Counted from the stretch's first letter, positions 10,745 through 19,755 are shown. The stretch is 27,169 nt of DNA from Nemertoderma westbladi (GCA_032718475.1 JAUCBJ010003469.1:1-27169); one strand, 5' to 3'. Program-made: numbers and translations. The notes: generated by a model from the letters alone, not told the origin.

Positions 10745-11044
10745 GAAACACATCAAGGCATAGCAGTCTGTGCCATTTAAATGTGCTATACATTGGAACT
10801 AAAAAGTAAGTGTTGCTTATTTCTTTTTAAAATTTACTTATTATAATATTCATTACATTTTTGTACCATTATGTAGGGTAGGTATCTACTATCTAGGCAC
10901 TCTTTCGTTCTTTATCTGCAATTTTATAATTTTTATTTTTACATTTTTATATTAAAATAATGTTGCTGGCAGGTAAATGACGAAAAACGTCAATAATAAT
11001 TTGTTAAACGTTTTTAGTGGGTAAAATAAAAAAGTAAGTGGGAA
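10745..11044. other. AT-rich spacer after the Helitron fragment
   Basis: No open frame is supported. A Helitron 3' end (hairpin followed by CTRR) was looked for and not convincingly found. Confidence 0.45.
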
Positions 11045-11307
11045 GGTGGGTTTAGATACATGCAGTAATGTATATGGGTGGAGAGTGGGTTTATAGATAA
11101 TGCAGTAATGTACAGTATATAGGTGGAGGGTGGGTTTAGAAACATGCTGTAATGTATATGGGTGGAGGGTGGGTTTATAGATAATGCAGTAATGTACAGT
11201 ATATAGGTGGAGGGTGGGTTTAGATACATGCAGTAATGTATATGGGTGGAGGGTGGGTTTATAGATAATGCAGTAATGTACAGTATATAGGTGGAGGGTG
11301 GGTTTAG
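11045..11307 (+). repeat. 84-bp tandem repeat array
   Basis: The word GGTGGGTTTAG recurs at 11045, 11129, 11213 and 11297, giving an exact 84-bp period. Each unit is itself two related halves of about 42 bp, one with TAATGTATATGGGTGG and one with TAATGTACAGTATATAGG. The array breaks off at 11307 because of an insertion and resumes at 11555. Confidence 0.95.
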
Positions 11308-11554
11308 CCTGGGAATACCAACACGACGCAGCCTCTCGTATCGTCTCTCGAAGGAAGCGGCGGCCGCTAGTCGTCTATTGGGGCCAAATCCATTATAAGT
11401 ATGTAGTTCGCGTCGGAATCAATTCCGGTAATTGTGTAGCGAATTGTTGGGAACATTCGTCTGAAAATAATTGTTTACTGAATATTTGGGAAAATTCGTC
11501 TGAATGTAATAAATTGTAGCGAAAGAACAACAGTCTTTGTAATTATTATTATTA
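11308..11554 (+). mobile_element. SINE-like insertion splitting the 84-bp array
   Basis: This 247-bp segment is absent from the other units. It is bounded by TTTAG on both sides (11303-11307, 11555-11559), consistent with a short target duplication. It ends in an (ATT)n tail, as many SINEs do. Its first bases, CCTGGGAATACC, match the conserved 3' part of animal 5S rRNA (the C-box end of the internal promoter), suggesting a 5'-truncated 5S-derived SINE. Inside, ATTCGTCTGAA occurs twice. The 5S match is only about 13 bp, so the class is tentative, but the insertion itself is clear. Confidence 0.6.
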
Positions 11555-11619
11555 TTTAGATACATGCTGTAATGTATATGGGTGGAGGGTGGGTTTATAG
11601 ATAATGCAGTAATGTACAG
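11555..11619 (+). repeat. Continuation of the 84-bp array after the insertion
   Basis: The sequence resumes the array's phase with TTAGATACATGCTG and runs through most of one unit before ending at about 11619. This shows that the intervening 247 bp entered a pre-existing array. Confidence 0.9.
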
Positions 11620-12161
11620 TAGACCAGTTCATATATCGGATTGAGATTCGGATTTGGATTGAGGTTCAGACTAGGAAGGATGGTTCTGTGGTATTAATAA
11701 TAAATACAGTAATTTATTAATGTATCTTACTAAACTATACTGTATCTTACTATATAAAAATTTGAATTTATAATTTTATGTGTTACTTTGACTTCAACCT
11801 CAACAGTTAGTTATCTGAGAGTCGGTATCGGTTCTTACTGGAAAAACATTTGTTTGTTTGTTATTTTACTACTCATTGTAAGAGTCAATAAAAGTGTATA
11901 TTGCTTTAATCCTTAATTATATTGGAATGTAATTAACACTGGAAAAATACCGTATATAAATGACTATAATGGGATAATCAAATCTTGATACATTGACTCT
12001 TACACCATCCAGTAATATGACCTTTACTTAGATTATACAACGTAGTACAGCTGTTTGTAGGATATAATATTTATTATTCGGTTAGATCAATCTAGAAAAT
12101 ATACTACTTAGTCAGATAAAAGTTTACAATTTATTTTGATTCATATCGGACCCTAACATAT
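11620..12161 (+). other. Candidate 5' LTR region of a Ty3/gypsy element
   Basis: This tract directly precedes a primer binding site and gag, where a 5' LTR is expected. Its end, CGGACCCTAACA, resembles LTR 3' ends of CsRn1/Mag-like elements, and AATAAA occurs near 11887. I could not fix the left boundary, because no second LTR copy is present in the window and no clear TG start with flanking duplication is visible. Confidence 0.45.
11877..12004. repeat. 128-bp segment with 12-bp inverted ends
   Basis: TGTAAGAGTCAA (11877-11888) and TTGACTCTTACA (11993-12004) are exact inverted repeats. They could delimit a tiny MITE inside the putative LTR, or form a stem. No target duplication is seen. Confidence 0.5.
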
Positions 12162-12177
12162 TGGTGACCCAGACATG
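12162..12177 (+). promoter_or_regulatory. Retrotransposon primer binding site, tRNA-Trp type
   Basis: TGGTGACCCAGACATG matches 14 of 16 bases of the complement of the tRNA-Trp 3' end (TGGTGACCCCGACGTG), the primer used by CsRn1-like Ty3/gypsy elements. It sits three bases after the CCTAACA that should end the LTR. Its last three bases are the gag ATG. Confidence 0.75.
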
Positions 12178-13134
12178 TCTTTAAACACTTACCGTAAGAG
12201 CCAACTGCAAGAAGTTCTCAGTCAATTACGAGCTGAAAATGACGATTTCAAAATGCCAGCAACGAAAAAGGAAATCATTGAAGAACTTGATAAAGAGAAC
12301 CTAACTGTTATTAAAATTCTGCTCAGCCACGCGCAATCAGCTAACCAACAACAACCAATGGCGTCTGGAGGTGAGATCAAACAAAAGGTAAGGTTACCTG
12401 AATTCTATCCAAAAGACGCACGTGTTTGGTTCCAGCAGGTTGAAGCGGTATTGCTGGGACACAGTCATTCATCTATGAAATCGAATCTATTAGCAGCATT
12501 ACCTACAGAGATAATATTAGATGCAGGTGTCAATGTAACGGATTCTTTTGACATCATTCGGAGCAACATCATCACTCACCTCGCCGATAGTGATGACAGA
12601 CGCTTAAGGAGACTCCTGGCAGAACAGGAGCTCGGCGATCGAAAACCGTCAGCGGCTTTGCGACAGATGTTGCGTCTTGCACCTGGCAACGAGCAGGTTG
12701 TTAGATTGCGATTTCTTGAAATTCTTCCTCCCACTATTAGTATCGTGTTATCAACTTTAGATGACCTTAACCTGGAAAGATTGTCAGAAACAGCAGACAA
12801 GATGATGGAGCAGCATCAGTCGAAAACAGATCAATCATCTTTATTTCCAGTTGCTCACGTTACCGAACTTGGTGCCCTGCAAGAATCTCAAAGACTCTTA
12901 GTACAATCGCAACAGATGCTTTCTGATCAGATTAACCAAATCAACACACAGCTACGAGCTATGTCATCTAATCGAGAAGATGGTAGAGGTCGTTCATGGC
13001 AACAACGATCACTAAGTCGGCAAAGAACTCCCAGCCGACGACGTTCTGAATCTCGCTCATATAATCCAACCTGTTCGCGCTTTCAGACCTTTGGCAGTTT
13101 AACCCGCCAAATTAAGATGTCTTCTAGATATTAA
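12175..13134 (+). CDS. gag: Ty3/gypsy-type Gag, intact but without pol
   Basis: This is an uninterrupted 319-aa frame. Residues about 1-50 look SAP-like. Residues about 73-215 carry the capsid-type region of CsRn1/Mag-clade Gag: 'LPEFYPKDARVWFQQVEA', 'LLAEQELGDRKPSAALRQM' and 'SETADKMM'. A Gln/Ser/Arg-rich linker follows (about 245-297). The tail 'CSRFQTFGSLTRQIKMSSRY' aligns with the zinc-binding end usual in this clade but has lost all but one of the expected Cys/His residues. Gag assembles the particle that holds element RNA. An in-frame TGA lies just upstream, so the ATG in the primer site is the first usable start. No protease, reverse transcriptase or 3' LTR follows, so this is a truncated element or a solitary gag. 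Confidence 0.85.
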   Translation: MSLNTYRKSQLQEVLSQLRAENDDFKMPATKKEIIEELDKENLTVIKILLSHAQSANQQQPMASGGEIKQKVRLPEFYPKDARVWFQQVEAVLLGHSHSSMKSNLLAALPTEIILDAGVNVTDSFDIIRSNIITHLADSDDRRLRRLLAEQELGDRKPSAALRQMLRLAPGNEQVVRLRFLEILPPTISIVLSTLDDLNLERLSETADKMMEQHQSKTDQSSLFPVAHVTELGALQESQRLLVQSQQMLSDQINQINTQLRAMSSNREDGRGRSWQQRSLSRQRTPSRRRSESRSYNPTCSRFQTFGSLTRQIKMSSRY

Positions 13135-14356
13135 ATCGTTTTTAGTCTATGACAAGTATTTGATTCACTACACTAGTCGAAACCAATCTGTGCGCGACCA
13201 TTCACCCGCTGGAGATTCCCGGGAGATTGGGTTCGACGGTTTAATTTTATTGCTATGTAAGCCTAATGTATTATTCGACTGACAGTATTATATAATCTCT
13301 GACAATATTATTCACCTTCGGGAATATTAACAGTTCCTTTAGGACGTGGCGCTTTATCTATATAAACAGAGTTATGACTTAAACTACTCACAACGATATG
13401 GCTTAATTATAATTCACATATATGGCGCATTCTTTAGGCATTGCTTCTTTAACAGACTCACTCATACACAATGCTGCACAATACTGCACACTAATCTGCC
13501 AATCTTCACTGATTTTAGTCACATATAAAAGGAACACAGGCTGACTCATGTAGGGTCTATCAAATAACATTAGATTCACTTCAAACCACTTTAACATAAG
13601 TCACAATCGTTATTGGTAACCTTTCTCTCTTACCTTCGGTATATCAAGAATATTGGGTTTCGGGGTTATTTATCGTTATTCCAAATATAATAATTCATCA
13701 ACCATATTATGAAGAACTGACAGTAAATAGCAGTATAAAACAACAACTGAACACTGATTGTTATGAGTTTGCAATGTTTCAGCAGTCAGGATGTATGATC
13801 AGTTATCAAGTAGTCGTTAGGTGCGTTAAAGGATATATGTCCTTATAATTAAACCTACTAGTGTAAAACTAAAAACTGAAAACACGGAGGTGCCAAAAGC
13901 CGGTTCTTAGGCTCTGGGCAAAAACATAACACTGCACTACTGAGTTTCTGTATATACCTCCAACACAGAGACAACAAACGCTCTGATTGGTCAACCTGAA
14001 CAACGAGAGAACAAAGAAACAAAGAAACGTCGACGTGGCAATATCAGCTGCTAGCCGTCGTCATGGTAGCGACACTGTTTTCAAGAGTATCGAGCTTTTA
14101 CGTCACAGAATTACGGATTATGTCCTCTAAAGTACAAATACAGAAGAAATAGCGTTTATGTCCGCTAAAATACCAGTACAGCAAGGACACGGCCTTTTTA
14201 TGCCTGGTAAACCAACTACAGAGTATTTTACGGGAAAATAAGGAAAAATAACCGGACAATTCAGCAAAAGCTTTTACACCGCTCCCAGAGAATGGGATTT
14301 AAGTCTATAAAATATACAAAATCACAGTTTCTAAAATATAAAAATACTCTAAACAG
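13135..14356. other. Non-coding tract between gag and the long minus-strand ORF
   Basis: No protein is supported. Seen from the minus strand it follows the stop of the long zinc-knuckle ORF. About 50 bases after that stop a purine-rich GGGAGCGG is followed by TGTAAAAGC (near 14276), a possible polypurine tract and LTR start. Further on are a CCAAT box, a TATA box and, at about 13243, AATAAA. This would fit a 3' LTR on the minus strand, but no matching 5' copy is seen near 18.6-20.2 kb. Confidence 0.35.
13951..13989 (-). promoter_or_regulatory. Candidate minus-strand promoter (CCAAT and TATA)
   Basis: On the minus strand ACCAATCAGAG (CCAAT core at 13985-13989) is followed about 30 bases later by GGTATATAC (TATATA at 13951-13956). 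The spacing is reasonable for a core promoter directed toward lower coordinates, perhaps from an LTR. No gene of its own is visible downstream before the gypsy gag on the other strand. Confidence 0.35.
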
Positions 14357-17300
14357 TTAGTCTTTCTTACGCGGACGGCGTTTACGCAGTTTCTTGAGGT
14401 TAATAAGAGTCCTTTTCTCTTTGGGGCGAGCCACTTTACGAGGAGGGCTGTAGCTCCTAGGCGAAGGGTGCAATATAATTGCATCAGAAGGTGCAGGGTT
14501 ACGATCGGTATACCCGCCGGTCGAAGTACCTGGTTGATTAATATCAACCTCAGTGGAGTGAGGTCTAACGGCCTTTAGAGCGCGTCTTAGGACAGCAGCT
14601 CCTACGGGTCCTTGACGGGTCGTCTGGACACTAGCGGTGGGTGGACCGTGAGTGGTGAGGAACTTTCTCGGTTTAATGGTTCTCTCCAGCTCGCGTTCTC
14701 GGGTTCGATATTCATATGGGCGCCGAGATACTTCCTGGAGTTCAGGATGCGAGTTCACGAAAATGTCACCATACTCAGGGTCCTGACGGATAAAATTGAT
14801 CAGGTGATACGTGGTTATATCATTGGGGTTAACGTTTCTAAGGTATTTCCTGACAAACTTGGTGGAAATACACTCACCAACACGCTTGATTAACTCGTAA
14901 CTTGGTACGCGTGTTTTCTGTTCAATCGACGCGAATAGGTAAGGATGGAACGCGTAAACTCCCTCGTAAGCTCGTCCAGGGTAATAGCGATGTCTGGATT
15001 CGCAATGTAAATCTGCGTTCGCTTCCCAAGCTCGGATGTATCGCAGGGTGATCATCTCGTCTACGCTCTCTAAATCGCGATTAAAGGGACAATTGTAACT
15101 TTCGTGTCCTTTAAGTTGGCAGTAGTGACATTGAGTCATAAATTGTGGGCAGACGGCGAATATATGAGAGTTATTAAGCCGGCAATAAGCACAATATATT
15201 TCCATCATCGGTTGTTCGAGGAAATAGGAACAAGGTACGCTCGAGTCGAGAGGAGTGAAGTGGTCTCTCGATGCGCATAATCGACAACGTTTTCGGGAAA
15301 CGTAGTTGGCGTGTCGATAATCGTACGCTGTGAGACGCTGTGGACCTTGATACCATTCTATGACATAATCATTGTCACTGCTCCGAGAAGCCGTAGGTTG
15401 AATCGCTTCTGATTCCAAGCATACTGGTTCATCCTCCAGCTGCATAGACGAAGTGGGTGTGTCGGTTTCCGTAAGTGGACCCACTGTCTGTATTTCCACG
15501 ACAGAATAACCTGTAGGTATTCGGGGTCTTTGTATAACAGATGAATGTGAATTCTGTATACAAACGTCTTGAAACACGGCAAATCCAGCGCTACTCAGTT
15601 TCTCCGCAGCTGAGTCTCTAAGACTGAGTTTGGTCAGCGCGCGATCCTTGAACTGACTATCGACGTTACGGAACGGAGTCAGAAAGCGCCGGAAACATTC
15701 GAAACGTATGAACTTATTGTGTTCGTCTAACTTGGCGAGTTTAGTTCCAAGTATTAACGGATGAGCGCGTATGGTACGACTGCACACATCGGCTAGCCAA
15801 CCGGCAAGTGCTGCGTTTTCAAAGATCGTGTATATAGCTAAGGAAGGGCGAAGTGGAACACTCATAAAGCTATATACGGCACCAGGCGCAGTTAATGGTC
15901 CATCAAAATATAAACGAGAGTAATGATCTCCATATACTTGCTGGTAATTTATAGGATTTCCAACTTTGAAATTCCAACCATATTCTTGAAAGGCAAGATG
16001 TCCGATGGATGTCCGTTGTACTTTAGTAATGCCGCTGGGTGTATTGGCATACATAGTGCGAAAGAAACCTCGGCCTTCGGCCCAAGGAGCAATCAGCTGA
16101 GTATCAATGAAAGGGTATGGAATGTTCTCCATATTCCGGAAGTCGTTTTGGAGATCTCCATAAACAGCTGAGCCGATTTTTAGAATTCTTTCGTTAAACA
16201 ACATTGCGAGTACAGGTTGGGGTAACATTGATCCATCGATACCCATGGCCGGTTTGCGTTCGGTGTCGGTGACGTAACGCTGCGCGAGTTCGAATTGTCC
16301 ATGTCGAAGTTTCTTTTGTATCTCCGTAAGAGTTTCAAAAGAATAATCAATCACGTCAGAACACGCTCGAGTGAATACGTGGGTAGAACCAGCGAGTCCT
16401 CGTATATGTATCATTCGCGTAGTTCCTAATTCTCCCACCGGAACGCTACCTTCGTTGTCGTAAGTAACAACGCCATACATCTCGATAACGTTAAGAGTCT
16501 CGTTCCATTCTTTAGTGGCGTTTTCGAGAGTCATTCCCACTGGATGCCACAAAGTAGCGCACTCGTTAGCATTGGGTAAATCTCCATACTTTAAGCATTG
16601 TGTAGTATAGGTTTCCACATCTCCATATCGTTTTATTCTTTCTTCCTCGAATAACACGTCGAGATTCCAGTGCACCAATCGAGTTTTAATAAATCCATCA
16701 AGATTGTACGGAGGTGCTATTTCTTTCTCTATTCTAGAAATATTATACGGTTTTCTAAATGAGTTTAGTTTAACTAGCTGATCTAGGTGTTTTTGTAGTT
16801 GTTCGAGTTCGACAAGGTCGAGAGGATTGATCAATGGTAGAAACTTCAGACTATGCGTAGGATCTTCGGGTTTCACCATGTAATATTGCTTTAAATTGAC
16901 GTAATAAGGATGATCCTTAATTCCATAAAATGAGTCCGGCAAAGGTCTAGCGCGTATGTTAATATCGTGCACCATGCGACGGACAAGATCCGCTCTATTG
17001 TCCGGAGGCTCAACAAGTACGCCATCGACACGAGCAGCCTCGACGGGTGGACGTTGTAGCATGGGAGCGTCAGCAACGAGCTCTTGAGATCTGAGATCAG
17101 TATTAACCGGTTGAGGCTGTACCGTAGCAAAGAGCTTGTCTTTAAAATGAGGAACCATCGAGGGGTGAAGAATCGTTTTGGAATAGAGATCCGTTACGAG
17201 AATTTGAGCTTCTGGTTGGGCTAAAGCTGCTTCTTCCCTCTCAGTCAGCTCTATATGTCTCTCCTCGAGCTGATTTTCCTCCGCTTGTTGCTGCAAGCGC

Positions 17301-17779
17301 TCGTCCAGGAATTCCTGTAAAGAGTAGGTTCGTCCACGTTCGATGTCCTCCTCTAGATTTTGTATTTCTCTATCGAACTGGGGTAAAGCCAGTTCCTTCA
17401 CCGCTTGGACTTGTTGCTGCAATTTACGTTTCTCCAAGCAATCGTAAGTTCCTTTCCCGATTTTCTGCCGAATAGCGTCCAATGCATTTCGTATCACGCT
17501 CTCTTCGACTTCTGTAACAGGTTGGATCGGAGGAAGGCCAGGACGGTTGTAGGGGTTAAACGGTGATATTAAATGACCGCGTCCTAGTCCAGCGAGGTAA
17601 GGTTGGCGAATATCCAACGAACCCACTACCGGAGCGCCACCAATCAACTGTTCAGGTAACACTAGATCTTTGAACAGTGAGTACAGTTCGGGAGGATCCG
17701 TAATACTATTAGGATCTAGAGTTTGAGGTATCACTGGTGAATGGGGAGGTCTGACCGAGTATTCCGGAACTCTGATCAT
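14357..17779 (-). CDS. Unrecognised ~1,140-aa protein with three zinc knuckles
   Basis: An intact frame runs from the first ATG at 17779 to a stop at 14357; it is also open four codons upstream from a TTG at 17791. In numbering from that TTG: residues 1-95 are Pro-rich; about 95-190 are Glu/Gln/Arg-rich and predicted coiled coil; about 200-760 form a long globular region I cannot place. Then come C836-x2-C-x4-H-x9-C, C867-x2-C-x5-H-x4-C and C888-x2-C-x4-H-x4-C; the last is a canonical retroviral-type zinc knuckle. The tail (1110-1144) is strongly basic. No signal peptide, membrane span, protease or polymerase motif is seen. Coiled coil, globular body, zinc knuckles and basic tail suggest a Gag/nucleocapsid-like RNA- or DNA-binding structural protein, at about twice the usual size. 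This role is inference only. Intactness over 3.4 kb argues for recent insertion or selection. Confidence 0.85.
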   Translation of the reverse strand: MIRVPEYSVRPPHSPVIPQTLDPNSITDPPELYSLFKDLVLPEQLIGGAPVVGSLDIRQPYLAGLGRGHLISPFNPYNRPGLPPIQPVTEVEESVIRNALDAIRQKIGKGTYDCLEKRKLQQQVQAVKELALPQFDREIQNLEEDIERGRTYSLQEFLDERLQQQAEENQLEERHIELTEREEAALAQPEAQILVTDLYSKTILHPSMVPHFKDKLFATVQPQPVNTDLRSQELVADAPMLQRPPVEAARVDGVLVEPPDNRADLVRRMVHDINIRARPLPDSFYGIKDHPYYVNLKQYYMVKPEDPTHSLKFLPLINPLDLVELEQLQKHLDQLVKLNSFRKPYNISRIEKEIAPPYNLDGFIKTRLVHWNLDVLFEEERIKRYGDVETYTTQCLKYGDLPNANECATLWHPVGMTLENATKEWNETLNVIEMYGVVTYDNEGSVPVGELGTTRMIHIRGLAGSTHVFTRACSDVIDYSFETLTEIQKKLRHGQFELAQRYVTDTERKPAMGIDGSMLPQPVLAMLFNERILKIGSAVYGDLQNDFRNMENIPYPFIDTQLIAPWAEGRGFFRTMYANTPSGITKVQRTSIGHLAFQEYGWNFKVGNPINYQQVYGDHYSRLYFDGPLTAPGAVYSFMSVPLRPSLAIYTIFENAALAGWLADVCSRTIRAHPLILGTKLAKLDEHNKFIRFECFRRFLTPFRNVDSQFKDRALTKLSLRDSAAEKLSSAGFAVFQDVCIQNSHSSVIQRPRIPTGYSVVEIQTVGPLTETDTPTSSMQLEDEPVCLESEAIQPTASRSSDNDYVIEWYQGPQRLTAYDYRHANYVSRKRCRLCASRDHFTPLDSSVPCSYFLEQPMMEIYCAYCRLNNSHIFAVCPQFMTQCHYCQLKGHESYNCPFNRDLESVDEMITLRYIRAWEANADLHCESRHRYYPGRAYEGVYAFHPYLFASIEQKTRVPSYELIKRVGECISTKFVRKYLRNVNPNDITTYHLINFIRQDPEYGDIFVNSHPELQEVSRRPYEYRTRERELERTIKPRKFLTTHGPPTASVQTTRQGPVGAAVLRRALKAVRPHSTEVDINQPGTSTGGYTDRNPAPSDAIILHPSPRSYSPPRKVARPKEKRTLINLKKLRKRRPRKKD

Positions 17780-17787
17780 GGGTTTAT

Positions 17788-18612
17788 TCAATGATCGCTT
17801 AAGGGTCGCGCGACCGTAGGCGATACGTCGAAAAGGTTACGCTCGAAACTCCCATAAGTATATCGCGTAAAACTGTGTTTAGCGCAACGTCTCCGAGGAT
17901 GTTTATGCCTTTCGATTTGCTGGTTAGGTCTAGGGCATTCGTCACAGTAATACCAAAGACGCACGTCTTGAAGGGGAAACGCGGGTGATCGCTCTCCAGT
18001 TTTACAATATTCCTCCATCTGTTCGAAGCTATCTGGAACGACAGGTAGCGGTCGATCGGCGGTAAGATACATCATCGTAAAATAGAGCCGTTTGAGTTCC
18101 ATTATAGGATCTGGATGTATACCTTGGGGATATCGAGTTTCGAGGTTTTGTTGACTGGCAACATTGAGATAGGTCTCTCGTAAGAATTCTAGATAATCGT
18201 TGAAACCGTTACGTTTATCAGGTTCTTCAACGTCTTCTCTTTCGAGTTTGTTTCGAATAGAGTTCTCGTGTTCTATTCTCGATTTATCGTTTCGACTCCG
18301 CTGGGTATGATATTTAAATAAAACCATTTCCCGTTCGGTGTCTACATCGTCCGTATCGTGTAAATCAATAGGATGACCAGTGGTCAAGAAGTCCATATAC
18401 GTACCATTACGATGAGTGTAGCGAGCAGTGAACTTTCTATAATCCAATTCACGCGTAAGTTGCTCCTGGGACATTGGCGGTTCGATATAACGACCATCGT
18501 CCTCTGTAGGAGTTGGATCAGCGTCGCCGCGTATTAAGCTATCGACAAATGCTTGTAAAGGTAGAGTATATCTCTCCCTGATACCAAGATCATCTTCTAT
18601 TAATTCAGTCAT
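17788..18612 (-). CDS. Unrecognised 274-aa protein upstream of the zinc-knuckle ORF
   Basis: This intact frame starts at the first ATG after an in-frame TGA seven codons upstream. The N-terminal part is acidic (residues 1-45 and 82-96), residues 95-130 are charged and probably helical, and near the C-terminus C223-x2-C226 and C243-x2-H246 enclose a His/Arg/Lys cluster, a possible zinc-binding site. No known family was recognised. Its TGA (17790-17788) lies eight bases before the ATG of the 1,140-aa ORF, which is in the -1 frame relative to it; that frame is open about 48 bases back into this gene. Co-expression by reinitiation or frameshifting is therefore possible. The shared strand, spacing and zinc-binding features suggest that the two proteins act together. 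Confidence 0.8.
   Translation of the reverse strand: MTELIEDDLGIRERYTLPLQAFVDSLIRGDADPTPTEDDGRYIEPPMSQEQLTRELDYRKFTARYTHRNGTYMDFLTTGHPIDLHDTDDVDTEREMVLFKYHTQRSRNDKSRIEHENSIRNKLEREDVEEPDKRNGFNDYLEFLRETYLNVASQQNLETRYPQGIHPDPIMELKRLYFTMMYLTADRPLPVVPDSFEQMEEYCKTGERSPAFPLQDVRLWYYCDECPRPNQQIERHKHPRRRCAKHSFTRYTYGSFERNLFDVSPTVARPLSDH
17804..17815 (-). promoter_or_regulatory. Perfect palindrome at the junction of the two ORFs
   Basis: GGTCGCGCGACC is a perfect 12-bp palindrome 13 bases before the stop of the 274-aa ORF. In RNA it could fold as a small GC-rich hairpin inside the overlap where both frames are open. It could influence frameshifting or reinitiation, but no canonical slippery heptamer was found upstream. 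Confidence 0.35.
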
Positions 18613-18646
18613 ATCTGCTATACAAGTTCACCAATATTATAATGAG

Positions 18647-18654
18647 TTTATATA
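18647..18654 (-). promoter_or_regulatory. TATA-box-like element upstream of the 274-aa ORF
   Basis: TATATAAA on the minus strand lies about 35 bases before the ATG at 18612. Used as a TATA box it would leave a very short leader, so it may be fortuitous. Between it and the ATG is TTGGTGAAC (TGG starting at 18633), which resembles the first bases of a primer binding site but does not extend to a tRNA match I can name. Confidence 0.3.
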
Positions 18655-19435
18655 TCGTTAGGCGAGCGGGCGTCGCTGCCTATTTCTCCCTTGCCCCCGG
18701 ACAGTAAGAGATTCTCAGCGCCGATGTACCGCTGTAGCTGTACTTTCGCCAACGACGTAGCCGTACAACGACAACGATAACCGGCACAAGTCACTCCACT
18801 GTCCGTCCCAAAGGCTTAGATGTACTTCAGGTATTCCTTGGAGAGTTAGGTTACTTTACGATTGCGACTAGCTACTGTAAACACACTTTAGCAGTAACAT
18901 TCACCTATAAACTCACAAATACCACACAACTGGTCACAACTACGCACATTCGGGCCATTTGTCCGTTAGTCAATGCCTTCCAGAATGTCACTATATTATT
19001 ATGTATCCTTGGATACTAGCAGTGCGCTATTTATTCCCTATGCTATTCAATGGGACAAGCTTTCTATTGTTAGTTTAACTCAATTCTAATTCTAGCGTGG
19101 TTGTTGCTATGGTGACATTATGCAAAGCTAGCGGTAGAATTAGGGTGATTCCAATGCATACAGATCTGGGATGTTATTTAATAGTAATTCTTTAATAGTC
19201 AATGTCCTGTTTATACATGACTTTACGAATTTTATCGGCTATTAACTATGTTTGGGAGACTTTCGTACACGCATACGCATAATAATATAAATCTCCGCTC
19301 CCTTGATCTATTAATTAATGGAATTTTGGGAATGTTATAAATCGCGTAAAATGGCAATTTATTAAATTCATTAAAAGAAATGAATTTAAATTTATTCCCT
19401 GAAATTTTATTATTTGATAATTAAATGGACATATT

Positions 19436-19755
19436 TTGATTCTAGAACTTGTCTAGGGACACAAGATCCTTAATTCTAAGAAAATTGTCTCTTTAAGAAT
19501 ATCGGTAAATGCTACGATATCTTAATTGACTAGAATTGTTGAAGGATCTGAATTTTACAGATTTTGACTTATTTGATTTGCAAACATTAACTAATTAATA
19601 TTTGAGATGGGCACCGATTTATTCCAGAACTTGTCTGGGGACGTTAACCACTGATTCTATAATTTGTCTTTCAAGTATATCGGTGGGTGCCACGATATCT
19701 TAATCGACTAGAATTACAGATGGTCAAAGGGTTTAACAGATTTATTCTGCGTTAT
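19436..19755. repeat. Degenerate 182-bp tandem duplication
   Basis: Two related blocks, at about 19436-19570 and 19618-19755, share in order CTAGAACTTGTCT / CCAGAACTTGTCT, a TATCGGT word, ACGATATCTTAAT, GACTAGAATT and ACAGATTT. The offset is about 182 bp. They are diverged, so the duplication is older than most other repeats here. Repeated blocks of this type are common in LTR U3 regions and other promoters. Confidence 0.8.

Noticed and set aside
14357-18612. ORF pair as an Env glycoprotein, as some BEL/Pao elements carry after integrase
   Set aside because: There is no signal peptide, no transmembrane segment, and the zinc-knuckle and basic-tail features contradict it.
18620-18633. Primer binding site just upstream of the 274-aa ORF
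   Set aside because: Only TGGTGA resembles a tRNA 3' complement, and the preceding bases do not end in CA. It is noted under the TATA entry but not called.
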